Shown here piece after piece: positions 1 through 11,168 of a stretch of DNA of 64,000 bases (its first letter is position 1; the number at the start of each line of letters is the position of its first letter). Location: positions 6,260,587 through 6,324,586 of the forward strand of contig NW_026267104.1 of NCBI RefSeq assembly GCF_014633365.1, read 5' to 3'. The DNA comes from Diospyros lotus. Lineage: Eukaryota; Streptophyta; Magnoliopsida; Ericales; Ebenaceae. The notes under the pieces are model-generated. The model had not been told where the DNA came from. It ran no database searches and worked only from the letters and a program-made list of their open reading frames with translations. The position numbers were made by a program, and so were the translations under genes.

Positions 1-153
1 TATTCCTTGTGTTCTCATGCAATATATTTGTTTTCCCATGAATTAGAGATTGATGTATTGGTTATTGTCAATAAATAGTATTAAGTCCTGTGGACACTGG
101 AAAGTAAAATGTCAATGACTAGTGAAAAAAGTTCATTATTCCATTGTTCTCAG

Positions 154-1115
154 GTTCTTTGTCGGCTATGGGTTGGAACTGTCTCGATTAGTTCCTTTAA
201 TCATTTACCATTTAAAGAGGAAGTATATTTGCAAGACAGAGGCTGATCGGAAAGAAGCTTGGGCTCCAGGAGATCTTGGATATGCAACTAGGATACCCAG
301 TGATATGCTGATCATCACAATAGTTTTCTGTTACTCTGTTATAGCTCCTATCATTATTCCATTTGGTGCCCTATACTTTGGCCTTGGTTGGCTTGTTCTT
401 CGCAATCAGGTATATTCAACAGCCCTTTTTTTTTTCCCTTGAACAGTTGAGCATTTCTAATCTTTTATTAAAAGAAACTACCAGAAAAACAGAGGAAAAA
501 CCAGTGTTTGTTTCACTGAAATCATAAACTAAACTGAAAGCTAACACACAGTTGGAATTGAGAACAGCATGAAGAATCCTTTCTCAAACAAACACTTGAC
601 ATTATCATTTCTCTATTAACCTCTTCATTTTTCTGTTCCAAAAGCTCTGCTTCTATCGGAGTTTTTCTCTCTTTTCATGTTTGTTTACTTGTTTCCAACC
701 TGTAACAGGTACTCAAAGTTTATGTTCCTTCCTATGAGAGCTACGGGAGGATGTGGCCTCACATAAATTCGCTCGTGGTGGCTGCTTTGCTCTTATTCCA
801 AGTTACCACAATTGGTTACTTTGGAATAAAAGAGTTCTCCTACGCTCCTTTCCTGATCCACTACCAATACTGTCCTTGCTCTTTGCCTACGTTTGTAGGA
901 AGAAATTCTACCATTTCTTTCAGGCCCCGGCTCTTGATGTTGCTAGCCTGGAACTGAATGAAATACAGAGCATGGAACTGGTTTTCAAGTCTTTCATTCC
1001 GCCAAGCTTGAGAACTGACAGGGTAGAAGAAGACCAATTCGAAGATGCTTTGTCTCATCATTCAAGGAATGCGTCTATGCATTCAATGCATTCAAGGACA
1101 GGTTCGCTCGCTTGA
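154..1115 (+). CDS. CSC1-like (ERD4-type) osmosensitive cation channel, last two exons, with a frameshift
   Basis: This is the C-terminal part of a plant CSC1-like protein (DUF221/RSN1_7TM family), a multi-pass membrane channel gated by osmotic stress. I place exons at 154-409 and 709-1115, with acceptors TTCTCAG and TAACAG and donor GTATAT; the junction is in phase 0 after LVLRNQ. Recognisable family stretches are FFVGYGLELSR, the PGDLGYATR-like segment, FCYSVIAPIIIPFG and VYVPSYESYGRMWPH, and at least three hydrophobic membrane segments are visible. The Ser/His-rich tail ends at a TGA. Near 860 the frame changes: translation continues correctly only if one C is missing from the run at ATCCAC. 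That is either a real disabling mutation or an assembly error. The N-terminal exons lie outside the window. The closest type in my recollection is ERD4. The family call is secure; the functional state of the gene is not. Confidence 0.85.
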
Positions 1116-1651
1116 CACACATCCACGTGTACTTCCACAGGCTCTGTGGTTAGTGTTCCCAGTATGACTTGCAATTGAAACGCAAAGTTAAGAGCTAGGA
1201 GTGAGCTAAAGCTACTAACAGCCTCGAGCATGGACGAATACTGGAAGATAGGATATATAGGCTTAGGAGTGCTCTTGTTAATTAGGGTTAGTTGACTAAT
1301 TCCTCTCCTCATCCCAGATGTGCAGTATAACGTCAAAATGTAAGAGATCTGAAGATGTGAAATCTCTTGGAAGGCTCTTGAAGCTGCTCTCCATTCTATA
1401 TATATCATCTTAAGCTTGTTGCCTAAACATGATTGTCACATCTTTACATACAACCTATAATTGGGAAAATTGTACAGATATTTAATAAATTGCAAAAGTT
1501 TCTCAGAATTACCTTTTTCTACCATGTTATGGAATACAAATAGAAATATAAGAGACAAAATTTTAACGTGAAAAACTTTCCAATATTGAGGGAAAAATTA
1601 CAGGGCAACATCCGAAAAATATTCTATTATAATAAAGATAATTACAAAATA
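1116..1651. other. 3' flank of the CSC1-like gene
   Basis: AT-rich sequence without a supported gene. The first 300 bases probably hold the 3' UTR of the channel gene. The stretch around 1560-1640 leads into the tandem repeats and may belong to the same repetitive element. Confidence 0.4.
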
Positions 1652-3686
1652 TTCTCACACACTTTACTCTTTTTCAAGTGATACAAGAATACAATGATAC
1701 ACTCTCAAACACCATCACTTTGAAGCCTTTGGCTTTCCTACCTCTCCTCTACCTTGAAACTTGTTCTTACTTCTTGAACCCTTAAATTTGGATGTCTCAA
1801 CCTTATAGAGACTCCCCTGACGCTCTCAAGTTCTTACTTTTTGAATCCTCAAATTTGAATGCCTCAAACTCCCCCAATGAGCAATTAGTTAGACGCAATT
1901 AGACAACCTAATTTAGGCACAATTAGGCTGCTTAAATTTAGGTTGGAACCCAACACATATACAATCTAATGGGCCTGGCTAAAGGTCGCAAAATGGCTCT
2001 GTTCATGAGCTCTAATCTTCTACAAGATTTTAGAGGTACATAGATAAGGAAAATCTAAGGTTTGTAAGAATGAATCCACCCCCCAAACATTGGCATGTGG
2101 CTGTCACATGCCAGTGTTTGGTTGGCATTATAATAAAATTTGTTGAGTGTATTTTTATCTTTCCTCACACACTCTACTAAGTGATACAAGAATATAGTGG
2201 CACACTCTCAAACACCATCACTTTGAAGCATTTGGCTTTCCTGCCTCTCATCTACCTTGAAACTTGTTTTTGTTTCTTGAATCCTCAAATTTGGATGTCT
2301 CAACCTTATAGAGAACCCACCTCCCTCCCTCCCCCCGTGCTCTCAAGTTCTTACTTCTTGAATCCTCAGATTTGAATGTCTCAACCTTCCCCCCCCTAAA
2401 AAAAAAAAAAAAGCAATTAGTTAGACGCAATTAGACAGCCTAATTTAAGCACAATTAGACTGCATAAATTTAAGCTGGAACCCAATACCTATACAATCTG
2501 ATGGGCCTGGTTGAAGGTCGCAAAATGGATTTGTTCATAAGCTCCAATCTTCTACAAGATTCTAGAGGTACATAGATGAAAAAGATCTAAGGTTTGCAAG
2601 AATGAATCTACCCCCAAACACTGGCACGTGGCAACCACATGCCAATGTTTGGTTAGCATTATAATAAAATCTGTTGAATGTCTTTCTATCTTTTCTCACA
2701 TATTCTATTCTTTTTCAAATGATACAATAATATAGTGGCACACTTTCAAACACCATCACTTTGAAGCCTTTAGCTTTCCTGCCTTTTCTCTACCTTGAAA
2801 CTTGTTCTTACTTCTTGAATCATCAAATTTGGATGTCTCAATCTTATAGAAACCCCCCTGACGCTCTCAAGTTCTTACTTCTTGAATCCTCAAATTTGAA
2901 TGCCTCAACCTCTCCCAATGAGCAATTAGTTAGATGCAATTAAACAGCCTAATTTAGCCACAATTAGGCTGGAACCCAACACCTATACAATCTAATGAAC
3001 CTGGCTAAAGGTCGCAAAATGGCTATGTTCATAAGCTCCAATCTTATACAAGATTCTAGAGATACATAGATGAAGAAGATCTAAGGTTTGCAAGAATGAA
3101 TCCACCCCCAAACACTAGCATGTGGCTGCCATATGCTAATGTTTGGTTAGCATTATAATAAAATCTGTTGAGTGTCTTTTTACTTTTCCTCACACGCTCT
3201 ACTATTTTTCAAATGATACAAGAATATAGTGGCACACTCTCAAACACCGTCACTTTGAAGTCTTTGACTTTTCTGCCTCTTATTTACCTTGAAACTTGTT
3301 CTTACTTCTTGAACCCTTAAATTTGGATGTCTCAACCTTATAGAGACCCCCCTCGGCGTTCTCAAGTTCTTACTTCTTGAATCCTCAAATTTGAATGCCT
3401 CCCCCCCCCCCCCCCAAAGAGCAATTAGTTAAACGCAATTAGACAGCCTAATTTAATTAGGCTGCCTAAATTTAGACCGGAACCCAACACCTATACAATC
3501 TGATGGGCCTGACTGAAGGTTGCAAAATGGCTTTGTTCATAAGCTCCAATCTTCTACAATATTTTAGAGGTACATAGATGTGGAAGATTTAAGGTTTGCA
3601 AAAATTGAATCCACCCCCTAAACACTGGCATTGCTAGTGTTTGGTTGGCATTATAATAAAATCTGTTGAGTGTCTTTTTATTTTTC
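1652..3686. repeat. Four tandem repeats of about 500 bp, each ending in a hairpin
   Basis: Four direct copies start near 1652, 2162, 2693 and 3188. Each opens with CTCACACACTCTACT-like sequence and a GATACAAGAATA motif. The middle of each holds CTTGAAACTTGTTCTTACTTC and AGCAATTAGTTAGACGCAAT. Each ends with an inverted repeat of about 17 bp (arms CCAAACAYTGGCATGTG and its complement, loop about 5 nt) followed by ATTATAATAAAATCTGTTGAG. Copies differ by substitutions and by C-run or A-run length. The short ORFs inside are not conserved between copies, so I do not call genes. The element family was not recognised. Confidence 0.85.
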
Positions 3687-3949
3687 CTAACCAAACATTG
3701 ATTATAATGCCAACCAAACACTGATTATTATAATGTCAACCAAAACACTGGCATGGGAAAGATGAAAGAACACTCAACAAATTTTATTGTAATACCAACC
3801 AAACACTAGTATGTGACTGCCACATGAATTATTGTTCATCTCTAGTAGAGATAAAAGGATACTTAATAGATTTTATTGTAATGCCAACCAAACATTGGCA
3901 TATGCTGTCATATGCCAATGTTTGGTTGGAACAGATGAAATGACACTTA

Positions 3950-5085
3950 GGGCTAGTTTGGTTGTGCGTTTTAGTTTGAAGTTTAAAAGTTGCGTAGTGT
4001 TTAAACTGTTTAAAATTTAAAATTAAATAGTGTTTAACCTAATAATGTATTTGGATAAATGTGTTTTTAAGCTATTAGTTAAAAGTTATATATTTGGTTT
4101 ATAAAAATTGATAAATTGTTAGAACTTAGTAAAAAAACTAAAATGGACATGGTACTAAATAATACAAATAAAATTTATAAATTATAATTTTTTAATAAAA
4201 AAATTTAAATTGATGTTCAGTTGCTAAAATACTTACAATTACACTGAATAATACAAACAAAATTTATAATTTATAAATTTTTAATAAAAAAATTAAATTG
4301 ATATCTAATTGTTAAAATACTTACAATTACATGTCGATAAATTATACATAATTTTTAAAAATATATTAATACAATACTTTATTTATAAATTTAGATTTAA
4401 TTCATAAAAATCTTCAATATATATGTTGGATGTTGAGACATTATACAAAATTTTTTATCTTTAAATTTTATTAATACATATCAACTATTAATATTTAAAT
4501 AAATATTAATACTGGGCGGCGATGGAGGCTTGCTGCGCTGGGCTTCTCCTTGCAGCTGGGCGGCGATGGAGGCTTGCGACGTTGGCGATGGCGGCAATCT
4601 GCTAGCAGGGCGGCATTGGGAGCTTGTGGCGTTGGGCGAAGATCGCAGCTGGGCGGCGATGGAGGCTTGCGGCACTGGCGATGGCGGCGATCTGCTAGCA
4701 AGGCGGCACTGGGAGCTTGCGGCGTTGGGCGGTGATGGCGGCGTTGGGCGCTGGGCAGCGATAGGAGGCGATGGCGGGTGGCTGATGGCTTGCGGCGCTG
4801 GCAATGGGAAAAGATGAGTAATGAAGGAGAAGATGAGAGGAATGAGACAGAGAGTTGAGAAGGTATAAGGATAGCATGTGTGAATCTTGGAGGGTAAAAT
4901 GGTAATTCAATTGGTCAACTCTAAAAGCTCCAGAGGGCTTTTTTGAAAACGTTGTTAGATAAGTTGATAAGCTGTATAGCTTTTAAGCTATTAATATATT
5001 CAAACAGGTAAGAAAAGAAGCTTGCTGACTTATAAGCTAAACTAATAGCTTACAAGCGGTCCAACAGCATTACCAAACAAGCTGG
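3950..5085. mobile_element. Non-autonomous DNA transposon, about 1.14 kb, nested in the repeat
   Basis: The left end GGGCTAGTTTGGTTGTGCG and the right end CATTACCAAACAAGCTGG are imperfect inverted repeats of each other. The surrounding repeat is interrupted exactly at these ends. A TA lies on both sides, but the target duplication is too short to assign a superfamily. The interior is AT-rich except for the GC-rich minisatellite at 4512-4810. No transposase is present. PIF/Harbinger or hAT are both possible from the GGGC..TTTGG end. Confidence 0.65.
4554..4739. repeat. GC-rich minisatellite, 93-bp period
   Basis: Two adjacent copies start AGCTGGGCGGCGATGGAGGC at 4554 and 4647, exactly 93 bp apart, with partial copies at both edges (4512 and after 4731). 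Because 93 is a multiple of three, both strands carry open frames in parallel. I read these as a by-product of the repeat, not as genes. Confidence 0.8.
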
Positions 5086-5340
5086 TAATAGATTTTATTA
5101 TAATCCCAATCAAATACTAACATATAGATAGTTATCACATGGACTGATGTTCGCTTCTGCTGAAGATGAATAGCATTAGTCAATTTTATGGGCCTCGACT
5201 AGTGAGTACTGAGAATATTTAGACAGTTGAAGTAATTAAAGATGGGGATTAGTTAGTTGGGTTGCTTGGTCAAGAAATAAACACCTCTTTTATCAGTGCA
5301 TGGCGCACAATTAAACATCATTCTATTCTATTCTATTCTA

Positions 5341-5350
5341 TTTATATATC
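5341..5350 (+). promoter_or_regulatory. Probable TATA box of the decarboxylase gene
   Basis: TTTATATATC lies directly after an (ATTCT)n run and about 90-100 bases upstream of the ATG at 5442. This is a plausible distance for a plant core promoter with a short 5' UTR. No experimental start site is known. Confidence 0.55.
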
Positions 5351-5441
5351 CCACGGCCTTTGCCCTCCCCCTCTTCTCTAATTAAAGAGCATATATCTCC
5401 CTCCACGTACCCGGGCATTAACCAACATTTTTCGGCCGAAT

Positions 5442-6992
5442 ATGGATGGGTTCAACTGTGGATGCCTTCAAAATGGCTCGAAATCTTCAACCTTGAACCC
5501 ACTACTACTAGATCCCGAAGAATTCAGGAAGCAAGGTCACATGATGATAGATTTTCTGGCCGATTACTACAAAAACGTGGAGAAATACCCAGTTCGAAGC
5601 CAAGTTCAGCCAGGCTATCTGGCAGAACGTTTGCCAGCATCACCTCCTTTCTCCCCAGAATCATTGGAAACCATTCTCCAAGATGTGCAGATGCATATTA
5701 TCCCAGGAATAACGCATTGGCAAAGCCCAAACCACTTCGCTTACTTCCCATCAAGCGGAAGCACCGCTGCTTTTCTGGGAGAAATGCTCAGCACCGGCCT
5801 TAATGTTGTCGGCTTTAACTGGATATCGTCGCCGGCCGCAACGGAGCTCGAGAGTATTGTCATGGATTGGTTCGGACAAATGCTTCAGCTCCCTAAATCC
5901 TTTCTCTTCTCCGGCGGCGGTGGCGGCGTGTTGCAAGGCACCACCTGCGAGGCCCTTTTATGTACCCTAATTGCCGCAAGAGATCGAACTCTGGGCCATT
6001 TGGGTTTGGGGAGAGATAGGATTCTGAAGCTGGTTGTTTATGGCTCCGATCAAACCCATTTTTCTCTCCAGAAGGCCTGCCGAATCGCCGGAATTAGCCC
6101 AGAGAATATTAGGCTTATCTCGACGAACAAATCCAGTGCATTTGAGTTGTCGTCGGAGTCACTGGAGTCGGCTATAGTCTCAGACGTCGAAGCTGGGCTG
6201 ACTCCGCTGTTCCTTTGCGCCACTGTCGGGACAACTTCGTCTACCGCCGTTGATCCACTGAGGCCTCTATGCGCCGTCGCGAAACGCCACGGTTTGTGGG
6301 TCCACGTCGACGCGGCCTACGCCGGAAGCGCCTGCATCTTGCCGGAGCTCCGCCACTTCCTCGATGGGGTCGAGGGCGCAAACTCGTTCAGCCTCAACGC
6401 GCACAAGTGGTTCTTCACTAACTTGGATTGTTGTTGCCTCTGGGTTAAGGATCCAAATGCCCTAATCAAAGCTCTCTCAACAAATCCAGAGTGTTTAAGA
6501 AACAAGGCTACCGAATCAAAGCAAGTGGTGGATTACAAAGACTGGCAAATAGCCCTAAGCCGCCGGTTTCGGGCCATGAAGCTGTGGCTTGTGCTACGTA
6601 GCCATGGGGTTTACAACCTCAGCAGGTTCATTAGATGCCACATCTCCATGGCGAAGCAGTTCGAAGAGCTGGTGAAGATGGACCAGAGGTTTGAGGTGGT
6701 TGTTCCTAGGACTTTTGCAGTGGTTTGTTTTAGGGTATCCCCCAGTGCCAGTGGACTTGGAGATGATGATGATGATATGAAGCCCAGTGAGCAGAGCCAT
6801 GCAAACCAATTCAACTCCAAATTGCTGGAGTCCATAAACGGGTCGGGCCAGATCTACATGAGCCATGCTATGCTTGGAGGAGTGTTTGTGATTCGGTTTG
6901 CTGTTGGGGCCAGCCTCACCGGCCATCGCCATGTGAGCACGGCGTGGAAGGTAGTGCAAGATCACGCAACCGCCATGCTACGTGAAATCTGA
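5442..6992 (+). CDS. Aromatic L-amino acid decarboxylase, tyrosine-decarboxylase type (PLP group II)
   Basis: The 516-residue intronless ORF has the length and structure usual for plant TYDC/TDC genes. These cytosolic PLP enzymes remove CO2 from tyrosine/DOPA or tryptophan to give tyramine, dopamine or tryptamine. Visible landmarks are [14 protein letters not shown] (about 124-137), the cofactor-stacking His206 in DQTHFS, Asp290 in HVDAAYAGS and the Schiff-base Lys322 in NAHKW. The catalytic-loop residue is Tyr365 (VVDYKDWQ). In this family Tyr marks decarboxylases, while Phe at this place marks aldehyde synthases. Twenty-two residues later is Ser387; as I recall, Ser here goes with phenolic substrates and Gly with tryptophan, so I favour tyrosine/DOPA. 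An acidic DDDDD insert lies near 441-445. I chose this ATG because it gives the family-typical N-terminus and is preceded by a TATA box. Substrate is inference; the family is secure. Confidence 0.93.
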   Translation: MDGFNCGCLQNGSKSSTLNPLLLDPEEFRKQGHMMIDFLADYYKNVEKYPVRSQVQPGYLAERLPASPPFSPESLETILQDVQMHIIPGITHWQSPNHFAYFPSSGSTAAFLGEMLSTGLNVVGFNWISSPAATELESIVMDWFGQMLQLPKSFLFSGGGGGVLQGTTCEALLCTLIAARDRTLGHLGLGRDRILKLVVYGSDQTHFSLQKACRIAGISPENIRLISTNKSSAFELSSESLESAIVSDVEAGLTPLFLCATVGTTSSTAVDPLRPLCAVAKRHGLWVHVDAAYAGSACILPELRHFLDGVEGANSFSLNAHKWFFTNLDCCCLWVKDPNALIKALSTNPECLRNKATESKQVVDYKDWQIALSRRFRAMKLWLVLRSHGVYNLSRFIRCHISMAKQFEELVKMDQRFEVVVPRTFAVVCFRVSPSASGLGDDDDDMKPSEQSHANQFNSKLLESINGSGQIYMSHAMLGGVFVIRFAVGASLTGHRHVSTAWKVVQDHATAMLREI

Positions 6993-7419
6993 ATTGATAT
7001 TTTATCAAATAATAAATCTTAAATATTATTATTTAGAAAGTAAAATAAAAAAACGAACTCTTGATGATATCTATAGCACTTTTAGATAATATTTGTGGTA
7101 ACACGGACGGACACATGCTCACCCATTTCGATTTGTACTAGATTAATGGTGACGTATATCCAATTAATAATATATTGTGTGTTCTTGCATAGTGCATCCT
7201 ATGGGATTTATGCTTTTTAACATATTTGTTAAATTTATTTGATGATACTTAAAAACAAATTAAGTAATTTTTTATCTAAGTTTTTATACATAAATTTACT
7301 TAGCTCTCTCTTTAAATAAATTTATCTAATATTTTATAAATAAACATAAATTATCTATATGCGCCTTATATAAAAGCCTTGTCAATTTCTTTTCTCACCT
7401 ATGCATTTTTATCCGGGTA
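6993..7419. other. Decarboxylase 3' flank
   Basis: AT-rich. AATAAA-like signals directly follow the stop codon. A fragment at about 7205-7345 (TTTGTTAAATTTATTTGATG, then TTATCTAAGTTTTTA) resembles one at 8385-8480, so it is probably a decayed repeat. No gene seen. Confidence 0.5.
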
Positions 7420-7763
7420 AATCACACTAAAGGTCGCAAAATTTTGGTGTCCTTTTCAATTTGGTCACTAAACTTCAATTCTTTGCAAAGTGATAACAAA
7501 ATTTTAAAATATTTTGTAATGTGGTCACTAAAGTGATTTTTTGATGGTTCTTAGCTGAAATTGCTGACGTGATAATGATGTGGCGCTGTCGTGGCGATGA
7601 TGTGGTCATTGCCACGTCAGTAATTTTGGTGAGAAATTGTCAAAAAATCACTTTGGTGACTATATTGTAAAACATTTGAAAGGTTTGTGATCACTTTGCA
7701 AAGAATTGAAGTTTAGTGATCAAATTACAAAAGATACTAAAATTTTGTGACATTTGATGTGAT
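7420..7763. mobile_element. Foldback MITE with terminal inverted repeats of about 75 bp
   Basis: The left arm starts ATCACACTAAAGGTCGCAAA and runs through ACTTCAATTCTTTGCAAAGTGAT. The right arm is its reverse complement, ending TGTGACATTTGATGTGAT. The centre is GC-richer and also symmetric, with TGACGTG..CACGTCA. No coding potential. A related element lies at 24191-24657. The superfamily is uncertain, and no clean target duplication was found. Confidence 0.75.
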
Positions 7764-8316
7764 ATACACATCTTTATTCTCGACGGTTACTGTTCATTTT
7801 CTTCCTTATCACCTTCTGTTCAACCACTGATCCTCCTCACCTTTCATCTTTTTCCTCACCACTAAATCATTCGACCACCATTAGCCTCTTTTTTCTCTTC
7901 ATTTTACTGTCTGATGACCATTAGTCTTCCTTCTTGACTTCTCGTTCGTTGGTCTTTCTTTGATCTCCTTGGCCTAACCAATCTACCACCTTCCTTCAAT
8001 CTTCTTCTTCAACTTTTTCGATCTTTCTTCATCATTGGTTTATTTTTTTTATTTTTTATTTTTGAATTTTTTAATTATTTAAGTAGAATTATTATAATTC
8101 CACTAATAATTATTTTTAGTCTTTTTAGAATCTATTTTTGAACATAGATGTAAAAAATAAAATTTTATTTTTATTTCTTAATAATTCATATTAATCATAA
8201 AATATTATTTTAATCTTAAATTTGTTGTTGATGTTAACATATAGTTTTGAATGAATTTGACAATAGAGATATTTTGGTAAAAAAATCTTATTTCGATGCT
8301 TATCATATGCATTTAG

Positions 8317-8826
8317 ATAGTGTTTGTTAACTAAGATATAGATAAAAAAATGTAAAATATAGAAAGCATTTCAAACTTTTATCCAATCAAATGTGTTTGT
8401 TAAATTTATCTAATAACTCTTAAAAAGAAGTCACGTGACTTATTATCTAAGTTTTTAAAAATATACTTATCTCTCACCCCCTCAAGATAAGCATATTTTA
8501 ATCCTTATAAATAAGAAAAAATAACACTTGTGTCCTCCAGTATATTCCAAAAAATTTAACAAATAATTTAATAAAAAATTTAGAATCATTTCCATTCTTA
8601 TCTTGGTCATTCCATATTTTGGTCCGAAAAACATTTCAATCTTAACTTGATCATTTCATATTTTAGTTTGAAAAACATTCAAATTTTATCTTGATACAAT
8701 CTTATCTTATTCATTTTAACAAACAATACCTTAACAAATATATGGGAAAAAAAAATATTGACCATTTCATATCTCAATTCGAAAAGCATTTCAACCTTAT
8801 CTTATTCATTTTAACAAACACTACTT
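8317..8826. mobile_element. Probable MITE or decayed DNA transposon
   Basis: The left side has ATAGTGTTTGTTAACTAAGA. Two inverted copies of a related end lie on the right, near 8710-8735 and 8795-8826 (CTTATTCATTTTAACAAACA). Internal direct repeats of TTCATATTTTAGTTTGAAAA type occur at about 8600-8690. The boundaries are approximate. Confidence 0.4.
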
Positions 8827-10572
8827 TAAAAAAATAAAACTCATTGCTTTGTCATGTCATGACTTAAAAACAATACAATAATATACCTGCAGAAGATTTT
8901 TGCAATAAAAATGACACTAAAACTATGAAATGTGCCATTCCTCATCAATTCTGGTATTATTAATTTCTTCTTAATATATAAATATAATCCATAGCCTCTC
9001 TCTCTCTTTTTTCTTTTTCTTTTTTTTGACTGAGAGACCCAGAAGTCTTTAAGAACTTGGTGAGATTATTGGCTTCAAATTGGGCACTTAATTATGCATT
9101 GTTTTTAAATAAATTAAAGCCCCCAACTAGGAATCTCCTTGATTAGCAGTACTATATATACATATAGACGCTTTGGTTCTAATGAACCACCAAGTCCCAA
9201 CCAAGTAATATCTGAGAGTAAGATAGCTTTTGCTAGGGAAGAGAGGAGTTGTTTTCGCCATCGGCCGCCGCCATGTTCTGGTTGGGCAATGGACAGTGTA
9301 CAGTACGGCGACGGCGGCCATAGTGCTAGGTTAAAGAAAAATGGTTGCATGGTTTTGTCAAGAAATAAACACGTCGTCCTTTTGACGGCAACTGATAGTT
9401 GTTGCATGCATCTCTGCCATCAACACCCACATGTTTCCTTATCGACCGTCCGGACTCCGGACCAGGGCCGGACTTTTAATGAGAGGCAGTGACTCGAGGT
9501 CCATAAATCTTTGATTTTTTGGGTTCCAGAATTTTGAAAACTCTCCCCCCCTCTCTCTCTCTCTCTCTCAAGTGCCCGGCCGCCCATCTCTAGGTCCGCC
9601 TTAAAAACATTTGTTTGTGACCTTAAGCAAAATTTAATTTAGTGTCGTTTTAATAATATAAATAAATATTAAAAATTATTTAATTTTTACTTTATTTATT
9701 TTTTGAAATACAAAGTTACTAATTAAATTTTTATATTTAAATTTAAAAAATAAATATTTTTCAATTGACAATATAGACAAGAAAAAAAATATATGAAAAC
9801 ATAAAAATTGAATAAATAAAAAAATATGAGAAGTTTATAGATAGATTCTGAAAATTAAAAATTCACTAATAAAATAGAATTAATAATTTTACATCTCAAA
9901 ACTTTAAAAAAATTAATTAATTATCAATTTTGGGGGCCCACTTTCTTGGGGCCCTAGCCTACTTATGTCCTATGCTGTGCGCTGCCTAAAATCCCACGTC
10001 CCCTTAGTTTGCATGGATGGGAGAAATCAAGAATTAAAATTCAGTTTCAGATTTTTGTACAAACTTTTATTGTCCGAAGAACCAATACATGAAATGAAAT
10101 TATACCTAGACTAGACTTTCACTTGCTAAATGATACAAATGTAGGGCTTCTAAATACTCTTTTAGTTTTTTAGGTTTAATTCTTGTGTCTAAATATTTTT
10201 TTAAATTAGTTGTTAGAATCATTTAATGATTTGATCGACTTATACCTGTAAAACTAAATATATATATATATAATTATAATTAAAATGCACCCACCTTAAA
10301 GCTGCTTAAAATCGTTTATTAATTGTTCATAACTAATAGTTGCCATGAACGGTTTGAAACAATAAAATATTGTACAGATATATTTTTTAAAAAGAATTAT
10401 ACAAATGATAAAACTATACAAGAAACAATGATAAACACCAAAACAAATTGAACTCAAGCTCAAGATCAAACTGAAATTAATCTTAATCCTTAAGATCCAT
10501 ATCCCTAACATAATTAACATTAATATCTAGTTTGGTAGCCCAAAAACGAGAGACAAAGATTGTAGTCCAACC
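8827..10572. other. Non-coding stretch with a CT microsatellite
   Basis: No supported gene. A (CT)n run lies at about 9547-9569. Sequence AGGGCCGGAC near 9463 and GGGGCCCTAGCC near 9948 may be remains of transposon termini. A 117-codon ORF at 9139-9492 has no recognisable domain and runs into these repeats, so I do not call it. Confidence 0.4.
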
Positions 10573-11160
10573 TAAGGGTGGTGTTCGATGTGCGATTTAA
10601 CTAGTCTAAATCATTTTTAATACGCTAATTCACATGTGCAATTTTTTTATTACTTCAAACCATGCAATCTAATTTGATCTCCACAGCAAAATACAGCGCA
10701 GTTCAATACAGTGTTCGCTATTTGTCCGAATGGGTTAGATCAGCAATTGGAAAGGCCTCAGTCTAGATTAACACTTAGTACTCATTCATTGTCTATCTCA
10801 TTCAATTTAGAGGAATAAATGTTTAGAAAAGAAAAATGAATGATTTAGAGAGAGGAGGATGAGAGATATAGAGTATCGGTGGGGTTGGGGTTGGGGTAGA
10901 AAAAAATTGTTTAGACTTTAGGGTTTTATTTTTTTTAATTTTTATATTGTTAAGACTCTTAATTGTCAGGTTATTCAATTAAAAATCGAAATTATTTTTA
11001 TTAAACTGCAAACTGTATAATTTATAAATTTTTCAAACCATCTCAACTCGTTCCCTTTAAAAAAACCATGCAATGCATTGTGATGTGATGTGGTGTGATG
11101 TGATGTGATGCACTGCGATTAGTTTTCACAGGTTTAACAATTTTCTTTTTAACACCCCTA
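10573..11160. mobile_element. Non-autonomous hAT element (588 bp) with perfect 8-bp target duplication
   Basis: The element begins TAAGGGTGGTGTT and ends AACACCCCTA. It is flanked on both sides by GTCCAACC (10565-10572 and 11161-11168). An 8-bp duplication with TAGGGGTG-like inverted termini is diagnostic of hAT transposons. A short tandem of TGATGTGATG lies near the right end (about 11078-11110). No transposase. Confidence 0.85.
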
Positions 11161-11168
11161 GTCCAACC

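Larger units (their letters stand above)
3687..5140. repeat. Inverted and hairpin copies of the tandem-repeat terminus, split by an insertion
   Basis: The terminal motif AATAAAATCTGTTGAGTGTC at about 3655 returns in reverse orientation at about 3764-3793 and 3850-3890, and again at 5087-5110 after an inserted element. A perfect 17-bp-arm hairpin (CCAAACATTGGCATATG, 4-nt loop, then its complement) lies at about 3887-3924. The arrangement resembles a foldback or MITE family whose terminal repeats were duplicated. The repeat reads GACACTTA up to 3949 and resumes ATAGATTTTATTATAAT after 5085. Confidence 0.7.

Noticed and set aside
4481..4910. Overlapping Ala/Pro- or Gly/Trp-rich ORFs on both strands
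   Set aside because: Result of the GC-rich 93-bp minisatellite within a transposon.
9139..9492. 117-codon + strand ORF
   Set aside because: No recognisable domain, overlapped by ORFs on the other strand, and merges into transposon-like sequence.
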